A stretch of 64,000 nucleotides of DNA from HRBIN12 sp964447335 (GCA_964447335.1 CAYUSA010000008.1:1-64000); one strand, 5' to 3'. Positions 49,931 to 58,980 are shown, counted from the first letter of the stretch. Translations and numbers: made by a program. Notes: generated from the letters alone by a model not told the origin.

Positions 49931-50479
49931 ATGGAACAGCGGCTGATCGGGCGCAAGGTTGCGTTCCTGCTCGACGAGGGCTTCGAGGACCTCGAGTTCT
50001 GGGTGACCGTCATGCGCCTGCGCGAGGAGGGGGCCGAGGTCACGACCGTCGGCACCGCCGCCGGCAAGACGGTGCGGGGCAAGAACGCGCTGCGGGCGAC
50101 GAGCGACGTGGCCGCCGCCGACGTCTCGGCCGACGGGTTCGACGCGGTCGTCGTGCCGGGCGGATGGGCGCCCGACAAGCTCCGGCGGCACCGGGAGATG
50201 ACCTCGCTCGTCCGCCAGGCCTACGACCAGGGCAAGATCGTCGGACTCATCTGCCACGCGGGGCTCGTCGGGATCTCGGCCGGGGTGGTCGGCGGGCATC
50301 GGGCCACCGGCAGCCTCGGCATCAAGGACGACCTCGTGAACGCCGGGGCTACGTGGGTCGACGAGCCGGCCTTCCGCGATGGCAACCTCGTGTGGGGCCG
50401 GGTCGTGGAGGACATCCCCGCGTTCTGTCGCGAGCTCGTCGAGGCCATCGCCGGCGCCCAGATCCCACGCCACGCCTGA
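49931..50479 (+). CDS. DJ-1/PfpI family protein
   Basis: The 182-residue cytoplasmic protein has the class I glutamine amidotransferase-like fold. It has VAFLLDEGFEDLEFWVTVMR (conserved Glu), VVVPGGWAPDKLRRH, and the nucleophile elbow LICHAG with Cys108 followed by His. Members act as glyoxalases/deglycases, chaperones or peptidases; the exact role is not predictable. ATG 49931 has GGAGGG upstream. Confidence 0.9.
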   Translation: MEQRLIGRKVAFLLDEGFEDLEFWVTVMRLREEGAEVTTVGTAAGKTVRGKNALRATSDVAAADVSADGFDAVVVPGGWAPDKLRRHREMTSLVRQAYDQGKIVGLICHAGLVGISAGVVGGHRATGSLGIKDDLVNAGATWVDEPAFRDGNLVWGRVVEDIPAFCRELVEAIAGAQIPRHA

Positions 50480-50519
50480 GCGCGGGCGACATCGTCACCC
50501 AGCCGATAGCATCGCGGCC

Positions 50520-51362
50520 ATGCTCACCGGGGCGATCGCGGCCGCCGTGACGCCGCTCACCGAGGGCGGGACAGATCTCGACGAGGACGCGACCGGGCCG
50601 CTCGTTGCGTTCCTCGCGCAGGGGGGGATCGACGGCATCCTCGCGTGCGGGACCACCGGCGAGGGCATCCTGCTCACGACCCGAGAGCGCGAACGCGCCG
50701 TGGAGCGCATCCTCCAGGTCCGTCCGGCGGGCTTCCAGATCGCCGTGCACGCCGGCGCCCAAACCACCGCCGACACCGTCACGCTCGCCCGCCACGCGGC
50801 CGAGCACGGCGCCGACGCCGTCGCCGTCATCGCCCCGCCGTACTTCCCGCTCGACGGGCAGGAGCTGTTCGCCCACCTCCGCACGGCCGCCGCGGCGTGT
50901 GCGCCGCTCCCGTTCTACGTCTACGAGTTCGTGGGACGCTCCGGCTACGCGGTCCCCGTCGCCGTCATCGAGCGCCTCCGCGACGACGCCCCGAACCTCG
51001 CCGGCCTGAAGGTCTCGGACACGCCGTTCGACCGCGTCGAGCCCTACCTGCTCGAGGGCCTCGACGTGTTCGTAGGCTCGGAGCCGCTCGTGCTCGAGGG
51101 GCTCGAGCACGGGGCCGTCGGCGCGGTCTCGGGCCTCGCGACCGCCTGGCCCGAGATCGTCGCCGCCCTCGTCCACGACTGGGACCCGATGGCGCACGCC
51201 CGCGTCACTGAGCTCCGCGACCGCCTTGCCGGCATCCCGTTCCACGCGGCGCTGAAGACCGTGCTCGCGGACCGCGGCGTTCCGGTGCGTGCCGACGTGC
51301 GGCCCCCGCTCCGCGCGCTCACCGCCCCCGAGCGTGCCCTCGTGCTCGAGCTCGCGCGCTAG
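50520..51362 (+). CDS. dihydrodipicolinate synthase/N-acetylneuraminate lyase family aldolase
   Basis: The 280-residue (beta-alpha)8 class I aldolase has GTTGEGILLTTRERE (carboxylate-binding GTTGE), Tyr in PLPFYVYEF and the Schiff-base Lys164 in AGLKVSD. True DapA usually has SNP or similar loops not clearly seen here, and no lysine genes are adjacent, so the substrate is open (DapA, a keto-sugar-acid aldolase or hydroxyproline pathway enzyme). It ends in a 4-bp CTAG overlap with the convergent HAD gene. Confidence 0.88.
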   Translation: MLTGAIAAAVTPLTEGGTDLDEDATGPLVAFLAQGGIDGILACGTTGEGILLTTRERERAVERILQVRPAGFQIAVHAGAQTTADTVTLARHAAEHGADAVAVIAPPYFPLDGQELFAHLRTAAAACAPLPFYVYEFVGRSGYAVPVAVIERLRDDAPNLAGLKVSDTPFDRVEPYLLEGLDVFVGSEPLVLEGLEHGAVGAVSGLATAWPEIVAALVHDWDPMAHARVTELRDRLAGIPFHAALKTVLADRGVPVRADVRPPLRALTAPERALVLELAR

Positions 51363-52048
51363 CCCGACACGAGCGCGGGCACCTCGGCGAGCGACCGGAT
51401 CGTCGTCCCACGCCAATCGTCGGGCTCCGGCCGATGCACCGTCTCGCCCTCGCTCGGGTCGACGATCAGTACCGGGGTCATCCCGACCGCCGCAGCGCCC
51501 GAGAGCTCGCCGAAGCTCCCGTCCCCCACGTACAGGCAGGCCGATGGCTCCACGCCGAGCCTCGAGCACGCGAGGAGGTAGATCTCGGGCTCGGGCTTGC
51601 GGAGCCCGGTCTCGCTCGAGAACACCAGCACGTTCACGAGGCCCTCGAGCGGCGACGCGTGCCAGAGCGGTGGCGTATCCGGCGCGCACATGCTGACGAG
51701 CGCCGTGGGATACCCGTGCTCGCGGAGCCACCCGAGCGTCTCGACCGCTCCCGGCTGCGGATGGAAGTGCTTGCGGTACAAGGCACGGCGGACCTCGAGC
51801 GCCGCCTCGAGCCGCTCCGGCTCCGGCACCAGGCCGATCCGGTCGCACACCGCCACGACGTTCTGGGCGATGTCCGTGAACCCGCCCGTGAGACGCGCGC
51901 TCGCCGTCTCACGCCACGCGGGGCGGAACGCGTCGTGGTCGGCGCCGAGCGCCGTGGCCATGCCCTCGGACATCGCGTCCCAGTCCGCGATCGGGAACTC
52001 GGGGACGAGCGTGCCGAACAGGTCGAAGACGACGGCGCGGAGCCTCAC
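51359..52048 (-). CDS. HAD-superfamily hydrolase (IA type)
   Basis: The 229-residue protein has motif I VVFDLFGTLVPEF with the nucleophilic Asp; the second position is Phe rather than the Asp general acid of phosphatases, more like haloacid dehalogenases. A cap domain occupies about residues 20-95. Motif II is LVSMCAP, motif III lies in TGLRKPEPEIYLLAC and motif IV is YVGDGSFGEL. The start is GTG 52046-52048, overlapping the acyl-CoA ligase stop (GTGA), so it is the second gene of that transcript. Confidence 0.88.
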   Translation of the reverse strand: MRLRAVVFDLFGTLVPEFPIADWDAMSEGMATALGADHDAFRPAWRETASARLTGGFTDIAQNVVAVCDRIGLVPEPERLEAALEVRRALYRKHFHPQPGAVETLGWLREHGYPTALVSMCAPDTPPLWHASPLEGLVNVLVFSSETGLRKPEPEIYLLACSRLGVEPSACLYVGDGSFGELSGAAAVGMTPVLIVDPSEGETVHRPEPDDWRGTTIRSLAEVPALVSG

Positions 52049-53766
52049 GCCGGGTTCGGCCGCATCTTCTGCCGCTCCTCCTCGGCGAGCACGCGGCGGA
52101 GCACCTTGCCGACGAGCGTCTCGGGGAGCGCATCGCGGAACTCGAGCAGCTTCGGCGCGCGGTACCCGGTGAGGCCGTTCGCCGGGTCGCGGCACCAGGC
52201 CAGGATCTCCTCGGTCGTCGCGGAGGCACCCTCCTTCAGGACGACGAACGCCTTCACGGCCTCGCCGCTCCGCTCATCGGGCACGCCGATCACGGCGCAC
52301 TTGGAGACCTTCGGGTGGCGGTACAGGACCTCCTCGACCTCGTTCGGGTACACGTTGAAGCCGGAGACGATGATCATCTCCTTCAGCCGATCCACGATCT
52401 GGAAGTACCCGTCCGCGTGCATGACCGCGACGTCCCCCGTGTGGAGCCACCCGTTGCGGATCGCCAGCGCGGTCTCCTCCGGGCGGTTCCAGTACCCGAG
52501 CATCACCTGCGGGCCGCGCACGCAGAGCTCGCCGCGCTCCCCGATGCCGACGACGCGGTCGGGGTCGCTCAGGTCGACTATCTTGCAGTCGGTGTCGGCG
52601 ACCGGCAGGCCGATGCACCCCGCCCGGCGCTCGCCGTGCAACGGGTTCGCGTGGGTCACCGGCGAAGACTCGGTGAGCCCGTAGCCCTCGACGAGCGTGG
52701 CGCCGCCGGTGATCTCGGCGAAGCGCTGTGCGACCGCGACGGGGAGCGGCGCGCCACCGGACACGCAGGCCTTCACCGAGCGCAGGTCGTACTTCGCCGT
52801 GAGCGGCGAGTCGTTCAGCGCGATGAACAGGCGCGGCACGCCGGGGAAGAAGGTCGGCTTCTCCTTGCTCATCTCCTCGAGCACCATGTGCAGGTCGCGC
52901 GGGTTCGGCACGGGGATCAGCTTGCCCCCGCGGAGGACCGCCACGTTCATCGCGATCATCCCGAAGGAGTGGAAGATGGGGAGCGCGCAGAGCACGGCCT
53001 CGGTGCCCTCCTCGAGGCCGAGGTAGCTCGCGCCCTGCATCGCGTTCGCCACGATGTTGCGGTGCGAGAGCATCGCGCCCTTGGAGACCCCGGTCGTGCC
53101 GCCCGTGTAGATGAAGCCCGCGGCGTCGTTCACGACGTCCACCTGCGGCGCGACCGGGATCGGTCCGGGCGAGTGCATGAGCTCGTGCCACCACTTCACA
53201 TTCGCGCCCGCCGGGACGGGCGGCCACGGCTTACCGGCCTCGCGCTGCGCCTTCTTGAACCTCAGTGCCGGGGCGAGCTGCTTCTTCGGGAACGGCATGT
53301 AGTCGTTCAGCCGATGGACCACGACGTGCTCGATGCCGACCGTCGCGAAGACGTCGGCGAAGTCCGCGTACATCAGGTCCAGGACGAGCACGACCTTCGC
53401 GCCGCAGTCGCGCAGCTGGTGCTCCATCTCGCGCTTCGTGTAGAGCGGGTTGTTCCCGACCACGATGGCGCCGAGCCGCGTGATCCCGAAGTACGCGATC
53501 ACGTACTGCGGGCAGTTCGGCGTCACGAGCGCGACCCGGTCGCCCTTGCCCACCCCGAGCGACGCGAGCATCGCCGAGCACCGCTCGACCTCCGCGAGGA
53601 GCTCCCGGTAGTCCATGTGCTTGCCGAACCACGCCATCGCGGTGCCGTCGGGATGTCGGCGGGCCGCGGCCTCGAGCATCCCGAACACCGAGAGGTCCGG
53701 GTACGGCTCGAGGGTCTTCGGCAGGTCGGGTGGGTAGGTCGCGAACCACGGTCGGTGATGGGTCAT
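52045..53766 (-). CDS. fadD: long-chain fatty-acid--CoA ligase
   Basis: The 573-residue adenylate-forming enzyme activates fatty acids to acyl-CoA. It has the AMP-binding P-loop FIYTGGTTGVSKGAMLSHRN, motif VEGYGLTESSPVTHANP, GWLHTGDVAVMHADGYFQIV and the C-terminal VYPNEVEEVL with LVGKVLRRVL containing the catalytic Lys. ATG 53764-53766 was chosen at the conserved N-terminus. It is divergent from the acylase gene. With isocitrate lyase in the same window it fits growth on fatty acids. Confidence 0.93.
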   Translation of the reverse strand: MTHHRPWFATYPPDLPKTLEPYPDLSVFGMLEAAARRHPDGTAMAWFGKHMDYRELLAEVERCSAMLASLGVGKGDRVALVTPNCPQYVIAYFGITRLGAIVVGNNPLYTKREMEHQLRDCGAKVVLVLDLMYADFADVFATVGIEHVVVHRLNDYMPFPKKQLAPALRFKKAQREAGKPWPPVPAGANVKWWHELMHSPGPIPVAPQVDVVNDAAGFIYTGGTTGVSKGAMLSHRNIVANAMQGASYLGLEEGTEAVLCALPIFHSFGMIAMNVAVLRGGKLIPVPNPRDLHMVLEEMSKEKPTFFPGVPRLFIALNDSPLTAKYDLRSVKACVSGGAPLPVAVAQRFAEITGGATLVEGYGLTESSPVTHANPLHGERRAGCIGLPVADTDCKIVDLSDPDRVVGIGERGELCVRGPQVMLGYWNRPEETALAIRNGWLHTGDVAVMHADGYFQIVDRLKEMIIVSGFNVYPNEVEEVLYRHPKVSKCAVIGVPDERSGEAVKAFVVLKEGASATTEEILAWCRDPANGLTGYRAPKLLEFRDALPETLVGKVLRRVLAEEERQKMRPNPA

Positions 53767-53852
53767 AGCCGCATCATTCCACTCCACGCGACGCGCCGCG
53801 ACCTCGCCACGAGAGGGACGCCGCCGCGGCGTCCCGGGTAGGCTCCGCACCG

Positions 53853-56189
53853 ATGCCCGACTGGCTCGACGCCGTCCGCGCCGCCGCCGCGGCCGCGCCC
53901 CCACCCACGGAGGGCGAGCTCACGCTCCCCGGCCTCACGGACCCCGTCGAGGTCCTGCGCGACCCCTGGGGGGTCCCGCACGTCTACGCCGCGAACCCCG
54001 ACGACCTGTTCCGCGCGCAGGGGTTCGTCGTGGCGTCGGAGCGCCTCTTCCAGATCGACTTCCTGCTCCGCCTCGCGAACGGCCGGCTCGCGGGGATGAT
54101 CGGGGACCTCGGCCTCGCCTCGGACCGGTTCGCGCGAACGGTCGGCTGGAACCGCGCAGGCACGCGGATCGCGGCCGGCTGGGACGAGGAGTCGCGCCGC
54201 ATGACCTCGGCGTTCCGCGACGGCGCGAGGGCCTGGCTCCACGCCATGGCAGCGCCGCCGGTCGAGTACGCGGTGCTCGGCCTCGCCCCGGACCTGCCCG
54301 AGGACGACGCCTCGTGGGCCGCCGGGAGCGTGTGGATCGCGTGGACCCTGAGCGGGAACTGGGACGAGGAGCTCCTGCGTGCCGAGATCGCCGAGCGCCT
54401 CGGCCCCGAGGCCATCCGCGACCTGTTCCCGGACCTGCCGGAGCACCCGGCCTTCCCCGTCGCCGGGCGGCGGGCCGGCCTCTCGGGACTCGACCTGCTG
54501 CGCGAGGCGCCGGACCGAGCACCGGGCCAGGGCTCGAACAACTGGGTCGTGTCCGGCTCGCGGAGCACGACCGGCAAGCCGCTCCTCGCGAACGATCCGC
54601 ACCTCGCCGTGCTCACGCCGTCGATCTGGATCGAGTGCCACCTGTCGGCACCGGGCTACGAGGCCGCCGGCGTGTGCCTCCCGTTCGCGCCCGGCGTCGT
54701 CATCGGGCGGACCGCTCGACACGCGTGGGGGTTCACGAACGTCGGGGGTGACACCCAGGACCTGTACCTCGAGCGGCTGAACGAGGATCGCACCGCCGCC
54801 GAGTTCGAGGGCTCGTGGGAGCCGCTCACAGTCCACCGCGAGGAGATCTCGGTCCGCGGCCGCGACGAGCCCGAGGTGCTCGAGGTCCGAGAGACGCGCC
54901 ACGGCCCGATCCTGGACTCCTACGTCGTCGGCATCGCCCAGCCCGATGTGGTGGAGGGCGGCATCCGCCAGACCTACGCGCTCCGGTGGACCGGGGCCGA
55001 GTGCACGATCGCGCCCGCGACCCTCGCACGGATCGCGGCGGCGACGAGCTTCGAGACGTTCCGCGAGGCCGTGCGCGGATGGGAGGCGCCCGGCCAGAAC
55101 ATGCTCTACGCCGACGAGGACGGGGCGATCGGATACCAGTGCACCGGCCGCTACCCCGTGCGCCGGAGCGGCGACGGCACGATGCCCGTCCCCGGCTGGA
55201 CCGCCGAGCACGAGTGGGACGGCTGGATCGCGTTCGAGGACCTGCCGTGGGACCTCGACCCGCCGCAGGGCTACCTCGCCACCGCCAACAACCGCATCCA
55301 CGGTCCCGACTACCCCCACCTCATCGGCCACGACTTCACGCCGCCCGCCCGGATCCGCCGGATCGGGCAGCTGCTGGATGCCACGCCCGTCCACTCCCCC
55401 GAGACCTTCGCCGCGATGCAGGCAGACACCGTGTCGATCCCGGCGCGGGAGCTCGCGACGATCCTCGCGGGCGTGGAGCCGGCCGACGAGCGGCAGCGCT
55501 CCGCGATCGCCCTGCTCGGGGGATGGGACGGCGACCTGTCCGCCGACTCGAGCGCGGCGTGCGTGTACGAGGCCTGGTGCCACCACGTCGCCGAGCTCAC
55601 CCTGCGTCCGGCCCTCGGCGACGAGCTCTTCACGCACGGCTACGGTCGCGCGAGCTCGACCGGCGGGTGGCGCGCGCTCGTGCTCCCCCACCTGCTCGCG
55701 ACGCCGACCGCCCGATGGTTCGGGCAGGACGGCGAGGCCTCGCGCGACGAGGTGCTGCGCCGAGCTCTCGATGCCGCGCTCGACGAGCTCGAGGAGCTCC
55801 TCGGCCCAGGTCCCGCGGCCTGGCGCTGGGGGGACCTCCACCGCGTGACCTTCGCCGGGCCACTCGCCGCGTTCCCCGGCCTCGGCGAGCTGTTCACGGC
55901 CGGCGTCGTGGAGAAGGGGGGCGACGACGACACGATCGACCAGGGCGCGTACGAGCCCGAACGCCGGTACGGCGCCGTCGTCATCGCCTCATGGCGGCAG
56001 ATCCAGGACCTCGCCGATCCGGACGGCTCGGTCGGGGCACACACGACCGGGCAGTCCGGTCATCCGGCGTCGCCGCACTGGAACGACCTCGTGCCGCTCT
56101 GGTCGGCCGGCGAGCGCCACCCCCTGCCGTTCACGCGGCCGGCGGTCGAGGCGGTCGCGACGACCGCGATGACCCTCGTGCCGCGGTAA
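53853..56189 (+). CDS. penicillin acylase-family N-terminal nucleophile amidase
   Basis: The 778-residue precursor of an Ntn-hydrolase is normally cut into alpha and beta chains. The cleavage site and nucleophile Ser228 lie in PGQGSNNWVVSGSRS; downstream are LANDPHLAVLTPSIWIECHL, GFTNVGGDTQDLYLERLNED and YADEDGAIGYQCTGRYPVR. The start segment VEVLRDPWGVPHVYAANPDD is the typical family N-terminus. No signal peptide is seen, so it may stay in the cytoplasm, unlike classical penicillin G acylases. Natural substrates could be acyl-homoserine lactones, lipopeptides or other amides. Confidence 0.92.
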   Translation: MPDWLDAVRAAAAAAPPPTEGELTLPGLTDPVEVLRDPWGVPHVYAANPDDLFRAQGFVVASERLFQIDFLLRLANGRLAGMIGDLGLASDRFARTVGWNRAGTRIAAGWDEESRRMTSAFRDGARAWLHAMAAPPVEYAVLGLAPDLPEDDASWAAGSVWIAWTLSGNWDEELLRAEIAERLGPEAIRDLFPDLPEHPAFPVAGRRAGLSGLDLLREAPDRAPGQGSNNWVVSGSRSTTGKPLLANDPHLAVLTPSIWIECHLSAPGYEAAGVCLPFAPGVVIGRTARHAWGFTNVGGDTQDLYLERLNEDRTAAEFEGSWEPLTVHREEISVRGRDEPEVLEVRETRHGPILDSYVVGIAQPDVVEGGIRQTYALRWTGAECTIAPATLARIAAATSFETFREAVRGWEAPGQNMLYADEDGAIGYQCTGRYPVRRSGDGTMPVPGWTAEHEWDGWIAFEDLPWDLDPPQGYLATANNRIHGPDYPHLIGHDFTPPARIRRIGQLLDATPVHSPETFAAMQADTVSIPARELATILAGVEPADERQRSAIALLGGWDGDLSADSSAACVYEAWCHHVAELTLRPALGDELFTHGYGRASSTGGWRALVLPHLLATPTARWFGQDGEASRDEVLRRALDAALDELEELLGPGPAAWRWGDLHRVTFAGPLAAFPGLGELFTAGVVEKGGDDDTIDQGAYEPERRYGAVVIASWRQIQDLADPDGSVGAHTTGQSGHPASPHWNDLVPLWSAGERHPLPFTRPAVEAVATTAMTLVPR

Positions 56190-56200
56190 CATCCCCGGCG

Positions 56201-56446
56201 ATGCCGAAGTCAAAGCCCCGCCAGCGCGACCGCCGCCGTCCGTACGCGGCGCCGCCCCCGAAGAAGAAGCCGAAGGCCAGTCCTCGCTGGTACGGCGTCC
56301 TGGTGATCGGTCTCATGGGCGTCGGGGTCGCGATGATCGTCCTGAACTACATGGGCATCCTGCCGGGCGACACGCGGCAGTTCTGGCTCTGGCTCGGGCT
56401 CGGCCTGATCGCCGGGGGCTTCATCGCCGCCACCCAGTGGCGCTGA
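56201..56446 (+). CDS. crgA: cell division protein CrgA
   Basis: The 81-residue protein begins MPKSKPRQRDRRRPY, the CrgA start motif, with a basic disordered N-terminus and two membrane helices (about residues 30-50 and 61-78) ending in QWR. CrgA interacts with FtsZ, FtsQ and FtsI-type PBPs and coordinates divisome or polar growth in actinobacteria. In mycobacteria, as I recall, it lies close to the pknB operon and the origin; here it is some 24 kb from that operon. It starts 11 bp after the acylase stop. Confidence 0.9.
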   Translation: MPKSKPRQRDRRRPYAAPPPKKKPKASPRWYGVLVIGLMGVGVAMIVLNYMGILPGDTRQFWLWLGLGLIAGGFIAATQWR

Positions 56447-56461
56447 GCTCAGGCCCGCGAA

Positions 56462-56536
56462 TCACAACCCTGTAACTTTCCACACCGTCGTCCACACCTG
56501 TGGGTTGTGACCGGGCATGAGCCGAGATGTGGACAA
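56462..56536. promoter_or_regulatory. cluster of DnaA-box-like sequences and inverted repeat
   Basis: The segment includes TGTGGACAA at 56528-56536 (reverse complement TTGTCCACA, the actinobacterial DnaA-box consensus), TCGTCCACA at 56488-56496 and CTTTCCACA at 56477-56485. CCACACC occurs twice, 12 bp apart. A 9-bp inverted repeat TCACAACCC (56462-56470) / GGGTTGTGA (56502-56510) encloses the first two. Local GC is visibly lower than around it. It lies in the convergent gap after crgA, so it is not a promoter for a plus-strand gene nearby. A secondary DnaA-binding locus is possible; the replication origin itself is not shown. Confidence 0.45.
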
Positions 56537-56607
56537 ACCCGTCCGAACGGTGGAGAACCGGGGGACCCACGGTGCACGGGCGCTCGGGTTCGGGGGATAA
56601 GCCTCGG

Positions 56608-56871
56608 CTACGGCGACGAGCCCGGCGAGCGCCGGACGACCTCCATCGGCTCGCCGCAGTGACGAGGGATCTGGAGCTCGCCGAGCCGGGTCACCTGGAA
56701 CTCGGTCCCGCACTCCCGGCAGACGAGGTGGACCTCGAGCTCCTGGACGTCCTCGATCTCGGGGCGTTCCCTCGGGCCGGGCCCGGACGCCGCCCGGAGC
56801 GCCATGATGCCGACCCACGCGATCACCACAGCCATCACGATCGCCGAGAGCACGACGAGGATGATCTCCAC
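56608..56871 (-). CDS. membrane-anchored zinc-ribbon-like protein
   Basis: The 87-residue protein has an N-terminal membrane helix (residues 3-24, IILVVLSAIVMAVVIAWVGI), an acidic linker and a short C-terminal ribbon with CRECGTEFQV and a second half IPRHCGEPMEVV. Only three cysteines plus nearby His are visible, so a degenerate zinc ribbon is likely. The start is GTG 56871; no strong ribosome-binding site. I do not recognise a named family. Confidence 0.62.
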   Translation of the reverse strand: MEIILVVLSAIVMAVVIAWVGIMALRAASGPGPRERPEIEDVQELEVHLVCRECGTEFQVTRLGELQIPRHCGEPMEVVRRSPGSSP

Positions 56872-57150
56872 GGCAAGGAGTCTACGCAGCGGGCCCGCGC
56901 GACCCGTCTCGACCGCTCGCGCCGGCCTCGCCGGGAGCCCGCTGCCGAGATGTCCAACGGACCCTCCCGCTGCGGGCCATTCGGCCTCTCGACGCACCGC
57001 GCACGTTCGCCAGTCTTGCTCCGTAGCCGTTCTCGCTGGGGAGGCTTGATACATCGACGAAGCCGCTGTTCGATAGGTATCTGGGCGGCACCGGGCCGGA
57101 CCCGGCGGCCGCCTCGTTCATCCGCTCGAGGGCCGACTGGAGGACACCGC

Positions 57151-58512
57151 ATGAGTGAGTTCGTCAACAAGCTGATGGCCGACGTGACGGCGAAGAATCC
57201 GGGCGAGCCCGAGTTCCATCAGGCCGTCCAGGAGGTCGCAGAGTCCGTCGAGCTGGTGCTCGACCGCAACCCGAAGTACCGCGAGATGAAGGTCCTCGAG
57301 CGCATCATCGAGCCCGAGCGCGTGATCATGTTCCGCGTCCCGTGGGTGGACGACCAAGGCGAGGTCCAGGTCAACAAGGGCTACCGCGTCGAGATGAACA
57401 GCGCGATCGGCCCCTACAAGGGCGGCCTGCGCTTCCACCCGACCGTGTACCTCGGCATGCTCAAGTTCCTCGCGTTCGAGCAGGTCTTCAAGAACGCCCT
57501 CACGACGCTCCCGATGGGCGGCGGCAAGGGTGGATCGAACTTCGACCCGAAGGGCAAGAGCGACGGCGAGGTCATGCGCTTCACGCAGTCGTTCATGACC
57601 GAGCTCTCGCGGCACATCGGGCAGTTCACCGACGTGCCCGCCGGCGACATCGGCGTGGGCGGCCGCGAGATCGGCTTCCTGTTCGGCCAGTACAAGCGGA
57701 TCCGCAACGAGTTCGTCGGCGTCCTGACGGGCAAGGGCATCGACTGGGGCGGCTCGCTCATCCGTCCCGAGGCGACGGGCTACGGGGCCGTCTACTTCGC
57801 CGAGGAGATGCTCGAGACGCGGAGCGAGACGCTCGAGGGCAAGACCGCCCTCGTGTCCGGGAGCGGCAACGTGGCCCAGTTCGCGTCCGAGAAGCTGCTG
57901 GATTTCGGCGCGAAGCCCATCACCCTCTCGGACTCGGGCGGCGTGGTCCACGACCCGGCCGGCATCGACCGCGAGAAGCTCGCGTACATCATGGACCTGA
58001 AGAACGTGCAGCGCGGGCGCATCAGCGAGTACGCGGAGAAGTTCCCGGGCGTCACGTTCATCCCGGCGGACCCGAAGGCCGACCACAACCCGCTGTGGGA
58101 CATCCCCGCGGACACGGCCTTCCCGAGCGCCACGCAAAACGAGATCAACGCGAAGGACGCCGCGAACCTGCTGAACAACGGCGTGTACGTGGTGAGCGAG
58201 GGCGCGAACATGCCCACGGTCCCCGACGGGATCCAGCAGTTCGTCTCGGCCGGCATCCTGTACGGCCCCGGCAAGGCCGCGAACGCCGGTGGCGTCGCGA
58301 CCTCGGGCCTGGAGATGTCGCAGAACAGCCTCCGCCTCGCGTGGACGCGCGAGGAGGTCGACGCCCGCCTGCACGGCATCATGAAGGCGATCCACAAGCA
58401 GGCGAAGGACACGGCCGAGGAGTACGGCACGCCCGGCAACTACGTGAACGGCGCGAACATCGCCGGTTTCGTCAAGATCGCCGACGCGATGCTCGACCAG
58501 GGCATCGTCTAG
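57151..58512 (+). CDS. gdhA: NADP-type glutamate dehydrogenase
   Basis: The 453-residue enzyme reductively aminates 2-oxoglutarate to glutamate. Conserved parts are NKGYRVEMNSAIGPYKGGLR, LPMGGGKGGSNFDPKG (substrate Lys), DVPAGDIGVGGREIGFLFG, the nucleotide-binding VSGSGNVAQFASEKL and EGANMPTVPDGIQQF. Length and the KGGSNFDPKGKSD block fit the hexameric NADPH-dependent class. ATG 57151 has GGAGGA 7 bp upstream. A PII gene follows after 126 bp on the same strand, linking the pair to nitrogen assimilation. Confidence 0.96.
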   Translation: MSEFVNKLMADVTAKNPGEPEFHQAVQEVAESVELVLDRNPKYREMKVLERIIEPERVIMFRVPWVDDQGEVQVNKGYRVEMNSAIGPYKGGLRFHPTVYLGMLKFLAFEQVFKNALTTLPMGGGKGGSNFDPKGKSDGEVMRFTQSFMTELSRHIGQFTDVPAGDIGVGGREIGFLFGQYKRIRNEFVGVLTGKGIDWGGSLIRPEATGYGAVYFAEEMLETRSETLEGKTALVSGSGNVAQFASEKLLDFGAKPITLSDSGGVVHDPAGIDREKLAYIMDLKNVQRGRISEYAEKFPGVTFIPADPKADHNPLWDIPADTAFPSATQNEINAKDAANLLNNGVYVVSEGANMPTVPDGIQQFVSAGILYGPGKAANAGGVATSGLEMSQNSLRLAWTREEVDARLHGIMKAIHKQAKDTAEEYGTPGNYVNGANIAGFVKIADAMLDQGIV

Positions 58513-58527
58513 CACACGCACGCAGGG

Positions 58528-58566
58528 CTGCGGCCGGTCGTCGATCCGGCGGCCGGCCGCCGTCTT
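58528..58566 (+). terminator. possible hairpin terminator after gdhA
   Basis: The segment folds around GCGGCCGG, an 8-nt loop, and CCGGCGGCC, with a further CGGCGGCCGGCCGCCG palindrome, followed by GTCTTGTG. The T-run is weak, so this could be a terminator or an attenuating hairpin between gdhA and the PII gene. Confidence 0.4.
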
Positions 58567-58638
58567 GTGCGGAACCGGCCCCGCGGGGTACAACGGGGCC
58601 TCCATATCGGTGGGGGCCGAGCGGAAAGGGATCCCGCC

Positions 58639-58980
58639 ATGAAGAAGATCGAGTGCTACATCCAGCCGTTCGACTTCGACACTGTCGCGCGAGCGATGGC
58701 CGTCGAGGGCGTCGTCGGCATGAGCGTCACCGAGGTCAAGGGCTTCGGCGTGCAGCGCGGGTTCCGCCTGGGCGAGGACCCGCCCCCCGGCGACTACATC
58801 TTCCACCCGAAGATGAAGGTGGAGATGGTCGTCGCGGACGAAGACGTTGAACGGATCATCGAGGCCATCAAGGGCTCGCTGAAGAGCCACATGATCGGCG
58901 AGGGCAAGATCTTCGTGACGGCCGTCGACGACGCGATCCGGACGCGGACCGGCGAGCGCGGCAGGGACGCGATCCGCTAG
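58639..58980 (+). CDS. PII-family nitrogen regulator with atypical T-loop
   Basis: The 113-residue protein begins MKKIECYIQPFDFDTV and has the PII core: MSVTEVKGFGVQRG (residues 28-41, Gln39), MKVEMVVADEDVERIIEAI, and the B/C-loop GKIFVTAVDDAIRTRTGERG. The T-loop, FRLGEDPPPGDYIFHPK (42-58), has the usual length but Gly at position 51, where GlnB/GlnK have the modified Tyr; the nearest Tyr is 53. Lys58 and the ATP-contacting Arg residues are kept. It probably binds ATP/ADP and 2-oxoglutarate but lacks the standard uridylylation or adenylylation site. Located after gdhA, it may control glutamate dehydrogenase; no amtB is present. Confidence 0.88.
   Translation: MKKIECYIQPFDFDTVARAMAVEGVVGMSVTEVKGFGVQRGFRLGEDPPPGDYIFHPKMKVEMVVADEDVERIIEAIKGSLKSHMIGEGKIFVTAVDDAIRTRTGERGRDAIR

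Noticed and set aside
50520..51362. Assignment of the aldolase as dapA
   Set aside because: The Schiff-base Lys and GTTGE motif only define the family; no lysine pathway neighbour supports the specific function, so no symbol is given.
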